Below are positions 17,771 to 25,995 of a stretch of 64,000 bases of DNA, in pieces; position 1 is the first letter of the stretch, and the number at the start of each line of letters is the position of its first letter. This stretch comes from Paenibacillus riograndensis SBR5. Lineage in GTDB: Bacteria; Bacillota; Bacilli; Paenibacillales; Paenibacillaceae. The position numbers and the translations under genes are program-made. Under the pieces are notes generated by a model. It was not told the origin of the DNA, ran no database searches, and saw only the letters and a list, made by a program, of their open reading frames with translations. Location of the stretch: positions 3,145,187-3,209,186 of the forward strand of contig NZ_LN831776.1 of NCBI RefSeq assembly GCF_000981585.1, in the 5' to 3' direction.

Positions 17771-18607
17771 CTACCGCTTGAGTGAACGCTTCATCAGGAT
17801 GGCATTGATCTCCCCGCCGGCCAGGATGATGATGGAGCTGATATACAGCCAGATCAGCAGGATCATCACTCCGCCGAGACTGCCGTAGGTTTCGGTGAAA
17901 TTACTGAACTGGTTGACATAGACGGAGAACAGGATAGAGGTTATGATCCAGCCGAGGGTGGCAAACATCGCGCCGGGCATAACCTCTTTCAGCGTGAGCC
18001 TGCGGCTGGGGGCAATCCAGTAGAGCAGGGTGAACACCAGAAACATGACAAACAGCGGGACGGCATATTGCAGCAGGTCCCATATTTTTTGGAAGCCGTA
18101 GGGCAAATCGATGAGCAGAAAAACCTGTGTTTTCAGCCAGGTGCCAAGCACCAGCAGCAGAATGCTGAGCAGCACCACCAATCCGATGAACAGGGTAGCC
18201 AGAAAGGCAATGCCGCGTATTTTCCAGAACACCCGGCTCTCTTCGATATCATAGGCACGGTTAAGGCCTTTGATAATAGCATTGATTCCTTTGGAAGCCG
18301 CCCATAACGTGCCCAGCATCCCGAAGGACAGCAAGGCCTGGCTGCGGCCCTCTGCCACATCCTTCAGAATTTCCTCGATAATCGAGATAGCCTCTGCAGG
18401 CATGATCTGCTCCAGATCACGAATTTTGTCCTCTACTGAAATATGGGCATAGCCAATCAGGGTCATAATAAAAATCAGAAAAGGGAACAAGGACAGGATC
18501 AAGTAGTAAGTAAGCTGCGCGCTGATCCCCTGCACATCATCCAGTTTCATCTTTTGGTACAGCTGTCTGGAAAAAGAAAATGCTCTTCCGGCGGCGCTTT
18601 TCTTCAT
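17771..18607 (-). CDS. YihY/BrkB-family inner-membrane protein
   Basis: A 278-residue integral membrane protein with about six hydrophobic helices. The family signature region is visible: AQLTYYLILSLFPFLIF near residue 30, LWAASKGINAIIKGLNRAYD near 105, and GSLGGVMILLIWLYISSII near the C-terminus. Proteins of this family (once called ribonuclease BN) are of unsettled function, with proposed transport roles. It converges on the FAD oxidoreductase gene with a 1-base gap, so the two transcripts must overlap at their 3' ends. Confidence 0.9.
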   Translation of the reverse strand: MKKSAAGRAFSFSRQLYQKMKLDDVQGISAQLTYYLILSLFPFLIFIMTLIGYAHISVEDKIRDLEQIMPAEAISIIEEILKDVAEGRSQALLSFGMLGTLWAASKGINAIIKGLNRAYDIEESRVFWKIRGIAFLATLFIGLVVLLSILLLVLGTWLKTQVFLLIDLPYGFQKIWDLLQYAVPLFVMFLVFTLLYWIAPSRRLTLKEVMPGAMFATLGWIITSILFSVYVNQFSNFTETYGSLGGVMILLIWLYISSIIILAGGEINAILMKRSLKR

Positions 18608-18752
18608 AATGCCCTCCTCTGCTTATCCTATAATATGCTTATCGGATATATTTAACTCAACCGGGCAGTTTGAATCAGCAGGCGAAGGGGAGATACGATT
18701 ATGGGGGGGGTAACTGGAACACAGCGCTTGATCGAAGCATTAGACCGGGGAG

Positions 18753-19082
18753 CTATCGAAGCGGTTCTCCGAAATAAATATGCCAGTGCAGGTGTTTGGA
18801 ATCCTGATAATCCCCCAGATTGGTAGAGACTCTGCAGGCTCCGTATTTCTCTGTCACCATCGCGGCAACCTGCTTAATCACTCCTAGCAGCTCAAGAAGC
18901 GTCTCATTGTCACTTTCCTGCAGCGTAAGTAATGAAGAGATATGCCGCTTGGGGACAGCGACGATGTGAATGGGATAGAATGGCTTGGTATGATAGTAGG
19001 CTAATACATGATCAGTTTCGATTACTTTATTGACAGGTGTTTTTCCGCTGAATACTTCGTCACAGTAGAAATCCTCGCTCAT
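18753..19082 (-). CDS. HIT-family nucleotide hydrolase
   Basis: A 109-residue histidine-triad protein. The active-site motif is HLHWHIY close to the C-terminus, where the middle His is the nucleophile, and IVAVPKRHISS is the conserved mid-region. Family members hydrolyse adenosine phosphoramidates or dinucleoside polyphosphates in the cytoplasm. The start is set at 19082 because AATAGGAGG lies just before it; a longer in-frame version begins at 19121 but would contain that ribosome site. The neighbours give no pathway context. Confidence 0.9.
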   Translation of the reverse strand: MSEDFYCDEVFSGKTPVNKVIETDHVLAYYHTKPFYPIHIVAVPKRHISSLLTLQESDNETLLELLGVIKQVAAMVTEKYGACRVSTNLGDYQDSKHLHWHIYFGEPLR

Positions 19083-19140
19083 AATGAAACCTCCTATTAA
19101 CTTGAACTCCGTAATTTTCATTGTCGATAAGATGAATTTG

Positions 19141-19270
19141 CTGATTGCACTTTATGCAACAGAATGCTTATTATTCTGCGCTAAACTGCATTCTATTGTA
19201 TTTCGTGCAGTAGATTTCTTGATTTTGAGTCAAAAGCGCCATTTTCGCCAGATTCTGCTGTATTTTGGAG
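19141..19270. repeat. REP-like palindromic repeat left of the IS element
   Basis: CTGATTGCACTTTATGCAACAGAATGC (its core TGCAACAGAATGC ends at 19167) has an imperfect inverted partner at 19188-19213 (GCATTCTATTGTATTTCGTGC), and a second related inverted unit, ATTCTGCTGTATTT, lies at 19252. Similar motifs lie directly to the right of the IS element, so the IS appears to interrupt the array. Confidence 0.5.
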
Positions 19271-20923
19271 TCAATTTCATAATTCAGTTTGCTGAATAGC
19301 AAGACTCGGCCAAAATCTAAGGTCATTTTTTAAAAAATCAGGCCACTTGCTGGGAGTTGCGTAACCGCTGGTTTAACTTGTCTAGCGCAAACTTGCTGAG
19401 ATTGTAAGCTAGTGTACTGAGCTGGAAATCAACTCTTGCCCGGACGCCGCGGTGACGCGTACGTTTCATGCCAAAATACTCTTTAAGATATGCAAAAACT
19501 CGCTCCACTGCCGTACGCTTCTTGTACAGCTCTGTAAAGCTCTCGCTACCTCTTGCGGGATAGGTGTGCTTGCGTAAATCCGTTTGTATGCGGATTTTAA
19601 ACACCTTTTGGCAGCCGGAACCGGAAAGTGGACAGTCTTTGCACTGGCTCGGCTGGGTATACTTCAGCGTTTCGTACTTGGCATCAAAACTGTCGTAGCG
19701 GTAGGTATGCCCCTGTGAGCATACGGGATTGTAGTCCGAGTTCATTCCCTTGGGCGGCTCTTTGTGGTGAATCATTGGAATCGTAGGATAGGCGCCTAAC
19801 GAATGAATCAACTGGTAGATGGCTGCGCTGTCGTACCCTTTGTCTCCCAAGACATGCTTTACGTTTAACCTAGGAAACTTCAGGAGCAGGCCTTTGAGAA
19901 GGATAACCGCCATGCGCTGGTCATTCAAATTCGCCGAACTCCATAAGCCACTAAGAATATACTGACAGTCCGCATCGACCAGCAGATTTGCCTTGAACCC
20001 GTAATAACTGGTAAGTCTACCTTTCGCATTTTTCTTGTCACAACGCGCGGCATGCCGGGGTAATGCTGCAAGCAATTCATCGTACGTGTAGGGCAGCATC
20101 TGTTCAATGGTTTTCTCAAACGGTCCTAGGCTCTCTTCATAAGCTTCCCGTTCCTTGCGCCGACGTTCCTTTTCTTCAGCAGAAGGACGTCCAGGCGGGT
20201 AGACGGGTTTTTTGGGCCGCTCGTCCACAGGCTCGGACTCGGGCTCGGTGAGTTCTAGCTGCAGCTGCTGAGCCACCGGAGCATCACTTGGCTTTTTAGC
20301 ACGGCGGGCCGCGCGGCGTTTGGATGCAGCTTCGCTAAATAGGCTATCCCAAGCCTCAACGATAGAGGAATCCAAAGCGAGATGCATACCCGTAACGAAC
20401 TCTTCCTCCAGGGCGGACAGCACCAGAGTATCCTGAAGGTCCTCGAGCATGCCCGTTTGCTCAAGCACATGAATCAAACGGGAGTACGAGGCTTCGCTCG
20501 GGATGCGGTTGGAACCGGTGAACCGGCACTGCACCCGAAATTCCTCGCTGAATCGAAGTCGCCGGACCAACGCGGATACAAACTCGATGCCCTCCATTTT
20601 TGCGATGAGCAGCGAGTAGATCATCGCGGGTACGTTTAGTTCTTCCGGCCGCCCACGGTTGTTCTTTTTTCCAAGCGCGTGCAAGACCGGAGCGAGATTT
20701 AAGTGTTCAAAGATCTGACTGTATTTATCTTCCGGTCGCATCAGCAACAAATCCTCAAAGGAAAACAGCTCTTCTTGCCGAATAGAATACATGGGGATTA
20801 CCTCTTTTCATTCTCGGATGTTGGTTTGGTCACCTATATCTTCGAGATTTGGGGAGGTACTCCCTTTTCTATGCTCAAAAAAACCAATCCTAGCAAGGGT
20901 TTTGAATTATGAAATTGTCTCCA
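19266..20923 (-). mobile_element. Insertion sequence, IS1182-like
   Basis: Terminal inverted repeats of 21 bases match at 20 positions: TGGAGTCAATTTCATAATTCA at 19266-19286 and its reverse complement with one change at 20903-20923. Total length is about 1.66 kb with a single transposase gene. No target-site duplication is evident at these ends. The transposase frame is intact, so the copy could be active. Confidence 0.85.
19338..20792 (-). CDS. IS1182-like DDE transposase
   Basis: A 484-residue transposase. The N-terminal third is a DUF772-type DNA-binding domain. The DDE residues are visible as Asp in LALDSSIVEAW, Asp in VLGDKGYDSA and Glu in RTAVERVFAYLKEYFGMKR. The cysteine cluster CKDCPLSGSGC before the last motif is typical of IS1182-group enzymes. 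A lysine/arginine/proline-rich linker separates the first Asp from the rest. It catalyses cut-and-paste or copy movement of the surrounding element. The frame is intact from start to stop. Confidence 0.92.
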   Translation of the reverse strand: MYSIRQEELFSFEDLLLMRPEDKYSQIFEHLNLAPVLHALGKKNNRGRPEELNVPAMIYSLLIAKMEGIEFVSALVRRLRFSEEFRVQCRFTGSNRIPSEASYSRLIHVLEQTGMLEDLQDTLVLSALEEEFVTGMHLALDSSIVEAWDSLFSEAASKRRAARRAKKPSDAPVAQQLQLELTEPESEPVDERPKKPVYPPGRPSAEEKERRRKEREAYEESLGPFEKTIEQMLPYTYDELLAALPRHAARCDKKNAKGRLTSYYGFKANLLVDADCQYILSGLWSSANLNDQRMAVILLKGLLLKFPRLNVKHVLGDKGYDSAAIYQLIHSLGAYPTIPMIHHKEPPKGMNSDYNPVCSQGHTYRYDSFDAKYETLKYTQPSQCKDCPLSGSGCQKVFKIRIQTDLRKHTYPARGSESFTELYKKRTAVERVFAYLKEYFGMKRTRHRGVRARVDFQLSTLAYNLSKFALDKLNQRLRNSQQVA

Positions 20924-20924
20924 G

Positions 20925-20992
20925 AGTGCAACAGATTCCATATTTCCGCTAGATTCGGGGGGTTCTATTGTAAAAAGTACAATTGAATGCAG
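20925..20992. repeat. REP-like palindromic repeat right of the IS element
   Basis: GTGCAACAGATTCC near 20927 resembles the left-flank unit, and ATTGTAAAAAGTACAAT (20967-20983) is a perfect 6-base-pair hairpin within TTCTATTGTA, a motif also found at 19191. These units look like the other half of the array interrupted by the IS. Confidence 0.45.
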
Positions 20993-21061
20993 ATTAGCTC
21001 GCGTATATGACCGTATATGCTTCAAATCGTTTTTTTCAGGAGCAAAAGCTCCGGTTTGCGC

Positions 21062-21925
21062 TCAACCCAACCTACCGGCGGCGGCAAATTCCTGCTCATA
21101 TATGGCTTGCACCTTCGATAGGACCCTGGAGCTGTATTCTGCGAACTTCAGCTCAGTTATCTGATCCTTGATCAGAAAGACGCCGGGCAGTTTGCTGTGC
21201 CGGCCCAAGGCCGCATTGTACAGCAGTCCGGCGCCATGGCTCGGATGCGGGAAGAACAGCTTCATGACCGGCTTCAGCCAGAATGGCAATCCGGAGTCCT
21301 TGCCGCTGCGCAGCGTGTTATTGGCTCCCGGGTCTGCGCTCCGGATCATAATTCCTGCTGCGGCCAGCTGCGGCGCAAGCTCCCGGGTCCAGAGGGAGAG
21401 GGCCAGCTTGGAGGCGGCATATGGGCCGAGCAGCTTTTTAAACTTGGTGGGATGCTCCAGTGTCTCCGGGTCGAAATGCCTCACGGTCATAGCGGCATTG
21501 GAGGAAGTATTGACAACAGTTTTCAGCTGTCCCTTTTGGAGAAGCTCTTGAAGCTCCATGATGATGATATACGGCACTACGGTCTGCAGTTCGAAATGCA
21601 GCTCCCGTCCCTGCTTGGAGTAGAGCAGCTCAGGAAAGCTGCCGCCCGCATTGTTGAACAGCAGATCGATCTGCTGCTCCTGCAGCCTGATCTCATTCAA
21701 GGCGCGTTTTAGTGCGGTGAAATCACTGAGGTCGGCTTTGTAGATCCGCAGCTGTTTGCTTTTGACAGCCCCGCTGACCAATGAATCGTCACCGGGAAAG
21801 CTTGAACGGATCAAGGCGATAATCTGCCAGCCTTCTGCCAGCATTTTACGGGTCAATTCGAGCCCGATTCCGTTGTTTGCTCCTGTAATAAGCGCAGTTC
21901 CGCGGTGTTGTTGTCCTATAGTCAT
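21062..21925 (-). CDS. Short-chain dehydrogenase/reductase (SDR)
   Basis: A 287-residue classical SDR. The Rossmann motif TGANNGIG is at residues 14-21, NNAG at about 91-94, and the catalytic YAASK near residue 170, preceded by TSSNAA. An NAD(P)-dependent alcohol/ketone oxidoreductase of unknown substrate. The long insertion and the ending resemble the retinol-dehydrogenase-like group. The gene is transcribed divergently from a MerR regulator, and its own promoter (21997-22027) contains the same palindromic operator as the regulator promoter, so it is almost certainly the target of that regulator. Confidence 0.9.
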   Translation of the reverse strand: MTIGQQHRGTALITGANNGIGLELTRKMLAEGWQIIALIRSSFPGDDSLVSGAVKSKQLRIYKADLSDFTALKRALNEIRLQEQQIDLLFNNAGGSFPELLYSKQGRELHFELQTVVPYIIIMELQELLQKGQLKTVVNTSSNAAMTVRHFDPETLEHPTKFKKLLGPYAASKLALSLWTRELAPQLAAAGIMIRSADPGANNTLRSGKDSGLPFWLKPVMKLFFPHPSHGAGLLYNAALGRHSKLPGVFLIKDQITELKFAEYSSRVLSKVQAIYEQEFAAAGRLG

Positions 21926-21996
21926 TTGTCATTTCTCCTTTTGGGCTTAAGTCTGGGCTGGCGGATTATAACTCTGGGCCTGCCGTGATTGCGCTC

Positions 21997-22027
21997 AGTG
22001 TATAACTTGGAGCCGACTCCAAGTCAA
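21997..22027 (-). promoter_or_regulatory. MerR-type promoter of the SDR gene
   Basis: On the minus strand: TTGACT, a 19-base spacer, TACACT. The spacer holds the palindrome CTTGGAGTCGGCTCCAAG (plus-strand 22006-22023). A 19-base spacer with a central dyad is the hallmark of promoters activated by DNA distortion by MerR proteins. Confidence 0.85.
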
Positions 22028-22036
22028 GAGGAGAAT

Positions 22037-22135
22037 TTAGGATTGTTTAAAATGGACTAAGGTGACCACATCCGCATGAAGTTTTACTTCCTCAGGGGCA
22101 TTTCCCATCGCCACCCCCAGCCCGGTATACGGGCA
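22037..22135 (-). pseudogene. Remnant of a Cof-type HAD phosphatase (C-terminus)
   Basis: The minus strand encodes PYTGLGVAMGNAPEEVKLHADVV and a stop at 22037. The segment GLGVAMGNAPEEVK is the conserved C-terminal signature of Cof-type HAD hydrolases (usually AMGNA-x-x-x-VK-x-x-AD-x-VT). Nothing upstream continues the gene, so only about 32 residues remain. It now lies between the two divergent MerR-type promoters. Confidence 0.55.
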
Positions 22136-22177
22136 CAAAAGAGAACGAAGGAAATATGGTTGTCTCTAAAAATAAAG

Positions 22178-22208
22178 TTGACTTGGAGTCAGCTCCAGGT
22201 TATACAAT
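22178..22208 (+). promoter_or_regulatory. MerR-type promoter of the regulator gene
   Basis: TTGACT (22178-22183), 19-base spacer, TACAAT (22203-22208). The spacer contains TTGGAGTCAGCTCCAG, nearly identical to the operator before the SDR gene. This supports autoregulation and joint control. Confidence 0.85.
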
Positions 22209-22248
22209 GAATGTACATCGTCTAAAATAATCCGCAAGAGGTGATCCT

Positions 22249-22704
22249 ATGAGTGAAACTGGAGCGGGTACCAGCGTGCATATAGTGCAGGGCTATTCCA
22301 TTAAACAAACTGCTGAGCTAACTGGAATTACGGAGGATACCATCCGGTATTACGAGAAGATCGGATTGCTCCCCCGGGCGCAGCGCAAGGGAAACAGCCA
22401 CCGTATCTACAGCGACAACGATATTGAGACCATGAAGCTGATTACCTGCCTCAAAAAAACAGGAATGTCGCTGGACGACATGCGTCCATATCTGGATCTG
22501 TCATTGGACTCCAACCTGTCCGAATACCCCGAGCTGCATGAAATGATCCTGAATCATAAGCAGAAAATCCTGGATCAGATCGCCTCGCTGCAGCAGATTG
22601 TAGACCTGATCGACAGTAAAATTGACCAGAACTACCTCGGACCGCAGGAATGCGAGCTGACCGTTGGCCAGAAAAAGATGCCGGTGCGGCGGACAATCCG
22701 ATAA
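22249..22704 (+). CDS. MerR-family transcriptional regulator
   Basis: A 151-residue regulator. The winged HTH reads YSIKQTAELTGITEDTIRYYEKIGLL, followed by the wing RIYSDNDIETM and a long dimerisation helix (about residues 90-130). There are no cysteines in the metal-binding positions, so it probably responds to an organic compound rather than a metal. It is divergent from the SDR gene, with two near-identical operators in 19-base-spacer promoters between them. Hence it probably activates both genes in the presence of a substrate-like or toxic aldehyde or alcohol; the ligand is unknown. Confidence 0.92.
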   Translation: MSETGAGTSVHIVQGYSIKQTAELTGITEDTIRYYEKIGLLPRAQRKGNSHRIYSDNDIETMKLITCLKKTGMSLDDMRPYLDLSLDSNLSEYPELHEMILNHKQKILDQIASLQQIVDLIDSKIDQNYLGPQECELTVGQKKMPVRRTIR

Positions 22705-22712
22705 AACCCGGA

Positions 22713-22742
22713 AGCTCTAGCCTTTAGGGGTGGGGCTTTTTT
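22713..22742 (+). terminator. Probable terminator after the MerR gene
   Basis: AGCTCTAGCC pairs imperfectly with GGGGTGGGGCT, followed by six T. Confidence 0.55.
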
Positions 22743-22868
22743 CATTGCACGATTTCCCGCAGCCTGCTTAAAATGAAAGGAATTGGCAAGCATAGGCTTC
22801 CGAAGCAGCGCTATTGAGAACATACTCAGGAAGTGTAAGCACGCCAAACTTTCTAGGGGGAATTGCAT

Positions 22869-23966
22869 ATGACGCAGATCATTGGTGCTCCGTTCAAATA
22901 TATTCAGGGCAGCGGCGAGGTTTCCAGGCTTGGACTGTACTGCTCACAGCTTGGGGCGAAAGGGGTTTATGCTGTCGTTGATCCGTTTGTTCGCTCGCTG
23001 TATGGAGAAGAGATTACCCGTAGTTTTGAGCAGCATTCCGTTGCGCTCGTTCAGGAGGAATTCAGGGGAGAATGTTCGATTGAGCAGGTGGAGCGTATTG
23101 TCTCTGCAGCGCAGGCAGCGGTTAACAGCAATGTCATTGTAGGGATTGGCGGCGGCAAAACCTTGGATACGGCCAAAGCCGTCAGCCACTTTGCGGGTCT
23201 TCCTGTGGTTCTCGTTCCAACGGTGGCTTCTACGGATGCGCCATGCAGCGCACTGTCGGTGCTGTACACGGAGGACGGACAATTGGACTGCTACCTCCCT
23301 TTGCGGCGCAACCCGGATATGGTGATTGCCGACGTGGATATTATCGCCAAAGCGCCGCCCAGACTGCTGGCTGCAGGTATGGGGGATGCGCTGTCTACTT
23401 ACTATGAAGCCCGGGCCTGCCGTAGCGCAGGTGCTGTCACCCAGGCCGGGGGCAGCAGCTCCATCGCCGCCTTTGCCCTGGCCAGGGCTTGTCATGACAC
23501 CCTGATTGCATATGGAGCGGAGGCGCTGCGGGATTGCCGGGAAGGGATCGGGTCAGAAGCGGTTGGGCGGATCGTCGAAGCCAATATTTATCTCAGCGGC
23601 ATCGGCTTCGAGAGCGGAGGGCTGGCCGCGGCCCATGCGATTCATAATGGTCTTACGCTGCTGGAGGAATGCCGCCACATGCTGCATGGGGAGAAGGTTG
23701 CATTTGCCACATTGGCACAGCTGATGCTGGAGCAGGCACCTGCGGAAGAAATCGCAGAGGCCACTGCTTTTTGCCGGATGGCCGGTTTGCCCGTAACCCT
23801 GGGCGAGCTGGGCCTGAGCGCTGCAAAGACGGACAGGCTGATGATTGCCGCCGAAGCGAGCTGTGCAGCGGATAACCCGATGGGGAACATGCCGTTTGCC
23901 GTTTCGCCGCAGCAGGTGCTGGATGCTATGCTTGCGGCAGACCGGCAGGGACAGCAGGCTTCCTGA
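22869..23966 (+). CDS. gldA: Glycerol dehydrogenase-like iron/zinc alcohol dehydrogenase
   Basis: A 365-residue GldA-type enzyme that oxidises glycerol to dihydroxyacetone with NAD+ in the cytoplasm. Visible signatures are the NAD-binding GIGGGKTLDTAKAV, PTVASTDAPCSALSVLYT, the metal ligand Asp in AAGMGDALSTYYEA, and His residues in AAHAIHNGLT and RHMLHGEKVAF. The start at 22869 follows CTAGGGGGA at good spacing. It stands alone, with no glycerol kinase or dihydroxyacetone kinase nearby. Confidence 0.92.
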   Translation: MTQIIGAPFKYIQGSGEVSRLGLYCSQLGAKGVYAVVDPFVRSLYGEEITRSFEQHSVALVQEEFRGECSIEQVERIVSAAQAAVNSNVIVGIGGGKTLDTAKAVSHFAGLPVVLVPTVASTDAPCSALSVLYTEDGQLDCYLPLRRNPDMVIADVDIIAKAPPRLLAAGMGDALSTYYEARACRSAGAVTQAGGSSSIAAFALARACHDTLIAYGAEALRDCREGIGSEAVGRIVEANIYLSGIGFESGGLAAAHAIHNGLTLLEECRHMLHGEKVAFATLAQLMLEQAPAEEIAEATAFCRMAGLPVTLGELGLSAAKTDRLMIAAEASCAADNPMGNMPFAVSPQQVLDAMLAADRQGQQAS

Positions 23967-24055
23967 CGATTGTTAATAATTGCGCAGCCGGACAGTACAT
24001 ATTTATCCTTCGTGTTCCAAACAATGAGAACTAGAACTCGAAGGAGGCGTTCCCT

Positions 24056-24988
24056 ATGAAGAAGGGCAAACGTATGGTTAAGCGCATCAAGATGTATTTT
24101 TACCCTGCCGCAGTTTTTATATTAGCCCTCTGCGCTGCAATTCCGCCCGCATTTGGGGCCGGTCTTCCGCAGGCTGTCCATCACAGCGGGGGGGACAAAG
24201 CAGCAGCTGTCCTGCTGGCTGAGCCTGCTGCGCCAAACGGCGGCCGCAGCTCCAGGGTGCAGTCTGCGGAGGACAGCGCAAGGCGGAGCCGTGTAGCCAT
24301 CATCATCGATGATTTCGGCAACGGTATGAAGGGGACTGACGAGATGTTTGCGCTCCCGGTCAAATTCACCGTAGCGGTAATGCCATTCCTGCCGACCTCG
24401 GTGAAGGATGCCACCAGGGCTCATGAGCTGGGGCTTGATGTGCTGGTGCATCTGCCCATGGAGCCGCGCCAGGGCAAACCGGAATGGCTGGGTCCCGGAG
24501 CCGTCCTGACCCGGATGAGCGATGCGGAGGTCCGGAAATCGGTCGAGGCAGCACTGGATAATGTTCCGTTTGCCATCGGAATCAACAATCACATGGGCTC
24601 CAAGGTAACCGGGGATGAGCGGGTCATGGGGATTGTGCTGGCGGTCTGCAAGGAACGCGGATTGTTTTTTGTCGACAGCCATACCAATTACCGGTCCGTT
24701 GCCGGAAGAATGGCGCAGGAGATCGGACTGCCCCCGGTGGAGAATCACATTTTTCTGGACGATGTTCATACCTCAGCCCACGTCGTGAAGCAAATGCGGC
24801 TGGTGCAGGAAAAGGCGCTGAATCAAAACTATTGTGTAACCATCGGACATGTCGGCATCCACGGAAAAGAAACCGCCGCAGGTATCCGCAGCGGCATTGC
24901 CGTATTGAAGGACAGTGTTGAATTTGTCGGAATCTCCGAGCTGGTCAAGGACCAATGGAAATGGAATTCCCGGGTTACACTTCCATAA
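24056..24988 (+). CDS. Divergent polysaccharide deacetylase (YibQ-type), secreted
   Basis: A 310-residue protein with a basic N-terminus, a hydrophobic signal segment (VFILALCAAIPPAFGA) and a 50-residue linker before the deacetylase-fold domain. Motifs include AIIIDDFGNG (paired Asp), LVHLPMEP, GINNHMGSKVT, FVDSHT and HVGIHGKETAA. The paired Asp and the His residues fit the metal site of carbohydrate esterases, but this subfamily has no settled substrate. Its 3' end overlaps that of the convergent amidase gene by 14 bases. It probably acts on cell-wall or exopolysaccharide in the envelope. Confidence 0.85.
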   Translation: MKKGKRMVKRIKMYFYPAAVFILALCAAIPPAFGAGLPQAVHHSGGDKAAAVLLAEPAAPNGGRSSRVQSAEDSARRSRVAIIIDDFGNGMKGTDEMFALPVKFTVAVMPFLPTSVKDATRAHELGLDVLVHLPMEPRQGKPEWLGPGAVLTRMSDAEVRKSVEAALDNVPFAIGINNHMGSKVTGDERVMGIVLAVCKERGLFFVDSHTNYRSVAGRMAQEIGLPPVENHIFLDDVHTSAHVVKQMRLVQEKALNQNYCVTIGHVGIHGKETAAGIRSGIAVLKDSVEFVGISELVKDQWKWNSRVTLP

Positions 24989-25805
24989 GATAGGCAGCAA
25001 TGCCGACCGCAATGGCTTCGGCAATTTCCTCCTGGCCTTTCGGGCTGCACAGCCTGCTCCGGTCACTCGGGCTGCTAATGAATCCCGCCTCAACGATAAC
25101 CGTTGTGGCGGTTATTTTGTTGAGCAGATAAAAGGGTTTCCCTACCATGGGTTCCGCCTTTACACCATAGAGCTGGTTCAACTGGTCCTGAATTGACTTT
25201 GCCAGCAGGAAGCTGCGACCTTCTTGGCGGTACAAAACCAAAGGCCCCTGTTTCGCCGGGGATCGCGCCCAATTGATATGAATACTGACCACCACGTTCG
25301 CCGGCAGTGTCTCCGCCAGCTCTTTCCGCTGGGCCAGATCCTTCATATGCCGCGAGGAGCTGCGGAGCCAGCGGTTTTCGTCACTGGGCGCATAGTCGCC
25401 GGTCCGGTTCAGGATGGCATCAAAGCCATCGCTGCGCAGCAGCAGGAACAGACGGCGGGAAATCGCCAGTGTAATATCTTTTTCCAGAATGGGGCCGTGC
25501 GAGGTGCCTCCGTCGATGCCTCCATGGCCTGCATCAATCAGAATGATCCGTTGATCATGGCCCAGCATCTGCTGGCGTTTCGGACTTGCTTCCGTCCCGG
25601 AAGCCCTGGAAGTCCCGGAAGTTGCGGAAGTCCCGGAAGTCCCGGAAGCCCCGGTAACCCCGGAAACTCCGTGTTCCCCGGGTACCGCCTGTGCCCCCGC
25701 TCCCGTTCCTGACATGAGCGACAGCAGCAGTCCTGCTGTTGTCAGAAGCAGCCACAAACGCCGGGTCTGCACTGCCGGGGGGGCCGCTGGGGTTTGTGTT
25801 TTCAA
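24975..25805 (-). CDS. N-acetylmuramoyl-L-alanine amidase (Amidase_3, CwlD-like)
   Basis: A 276-residue secreted zinc amidase that cleaves the bond between N-acetylmuramic acid and L-alanine in peptidoglycan. Zinc ligands and catalytic residues are visible: His in DAGHGGIDGG, Glu in LEKDITLAISR, His in VSIHINW and Glu in VEAGFISS. Signal peptide at residues 17-40. Between it and the enzyme domain lies a Ser/Gly/Thr-rich linker encoded by a 9-base tandem repeat. Size and domain plan resemble CwlD, which acts in spore cortex formation, but the assignment to that role is inference. Confidence 0.9.
   Translation of the reverse strand: MKTQTPAAPPAVQTRRLWLLLTTAGLLLSLMSGTGAGAQAVPGEHGVSGVTGASGTSGTSATSGTSRASGTEASPKRQQMLGHDQRIILIDAGHGGIDGGTSHGPILEKDITLAISRRLFLLLRSDGFDAILNRTGDYAPSDENRWLRSSSRHMKDLAQRKELAETLPANVVVSIHINWARSPAKQGPLVLYRQEGRSFLLAKSIQDQLNQLYGVKAEPMVGKPFYLLNKITATTVIVEAGFISSPSDRSRLCSPKGQEEIAEAIAVGIAAYLMEV
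25590..25672. repeat. Tandem 9-base repeat inside the amidase gene
   Basis: Imperfect repeats of GTCCCGGAA/GCCCCGGAA encode the Gly-Thr-Ser/Gly-Ala-Ser linker of the amidase. About eight to nine units are seen. Being in multiples of three, copy-number changes would vary linker length without breaking the frame. Confidence 0.75.
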
Positions 25806-25995
25806 TTGAATGACCTCCTTGCCCAGGATATTGATCTTTTGGGATGGATACTATGTTAGAGTGCGCCGCCGCAGGCGAACCTATACGAAATACAGGACAA
25901 TGGTTTAGGGAGAGGCAGATTGGAGCAGACTAGATACATGAAGCTTATAGCTGACAAAGGGGAATAACCGATCAAAGGAAACAGGAGGTGCCAAG

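Noticed and set aside
18700..18828. Plus-strand frame MGGVTGTQRL... with a decent ribosome site (AAGGGGAG)
   Set aside because: Only about 41 residues, it ends inside the HIT gene on the opposite strand and has no recognisable motif. Kept out as likely chance.
25224..25712. Collagen-like Gly-x-y frame on the plus strand
   Set aside because: The Gly-Ser-Pro repeats arise from the complementary reading of the 9-base repeat in the amidase linker; no start signal and fully antisense to the amidase.
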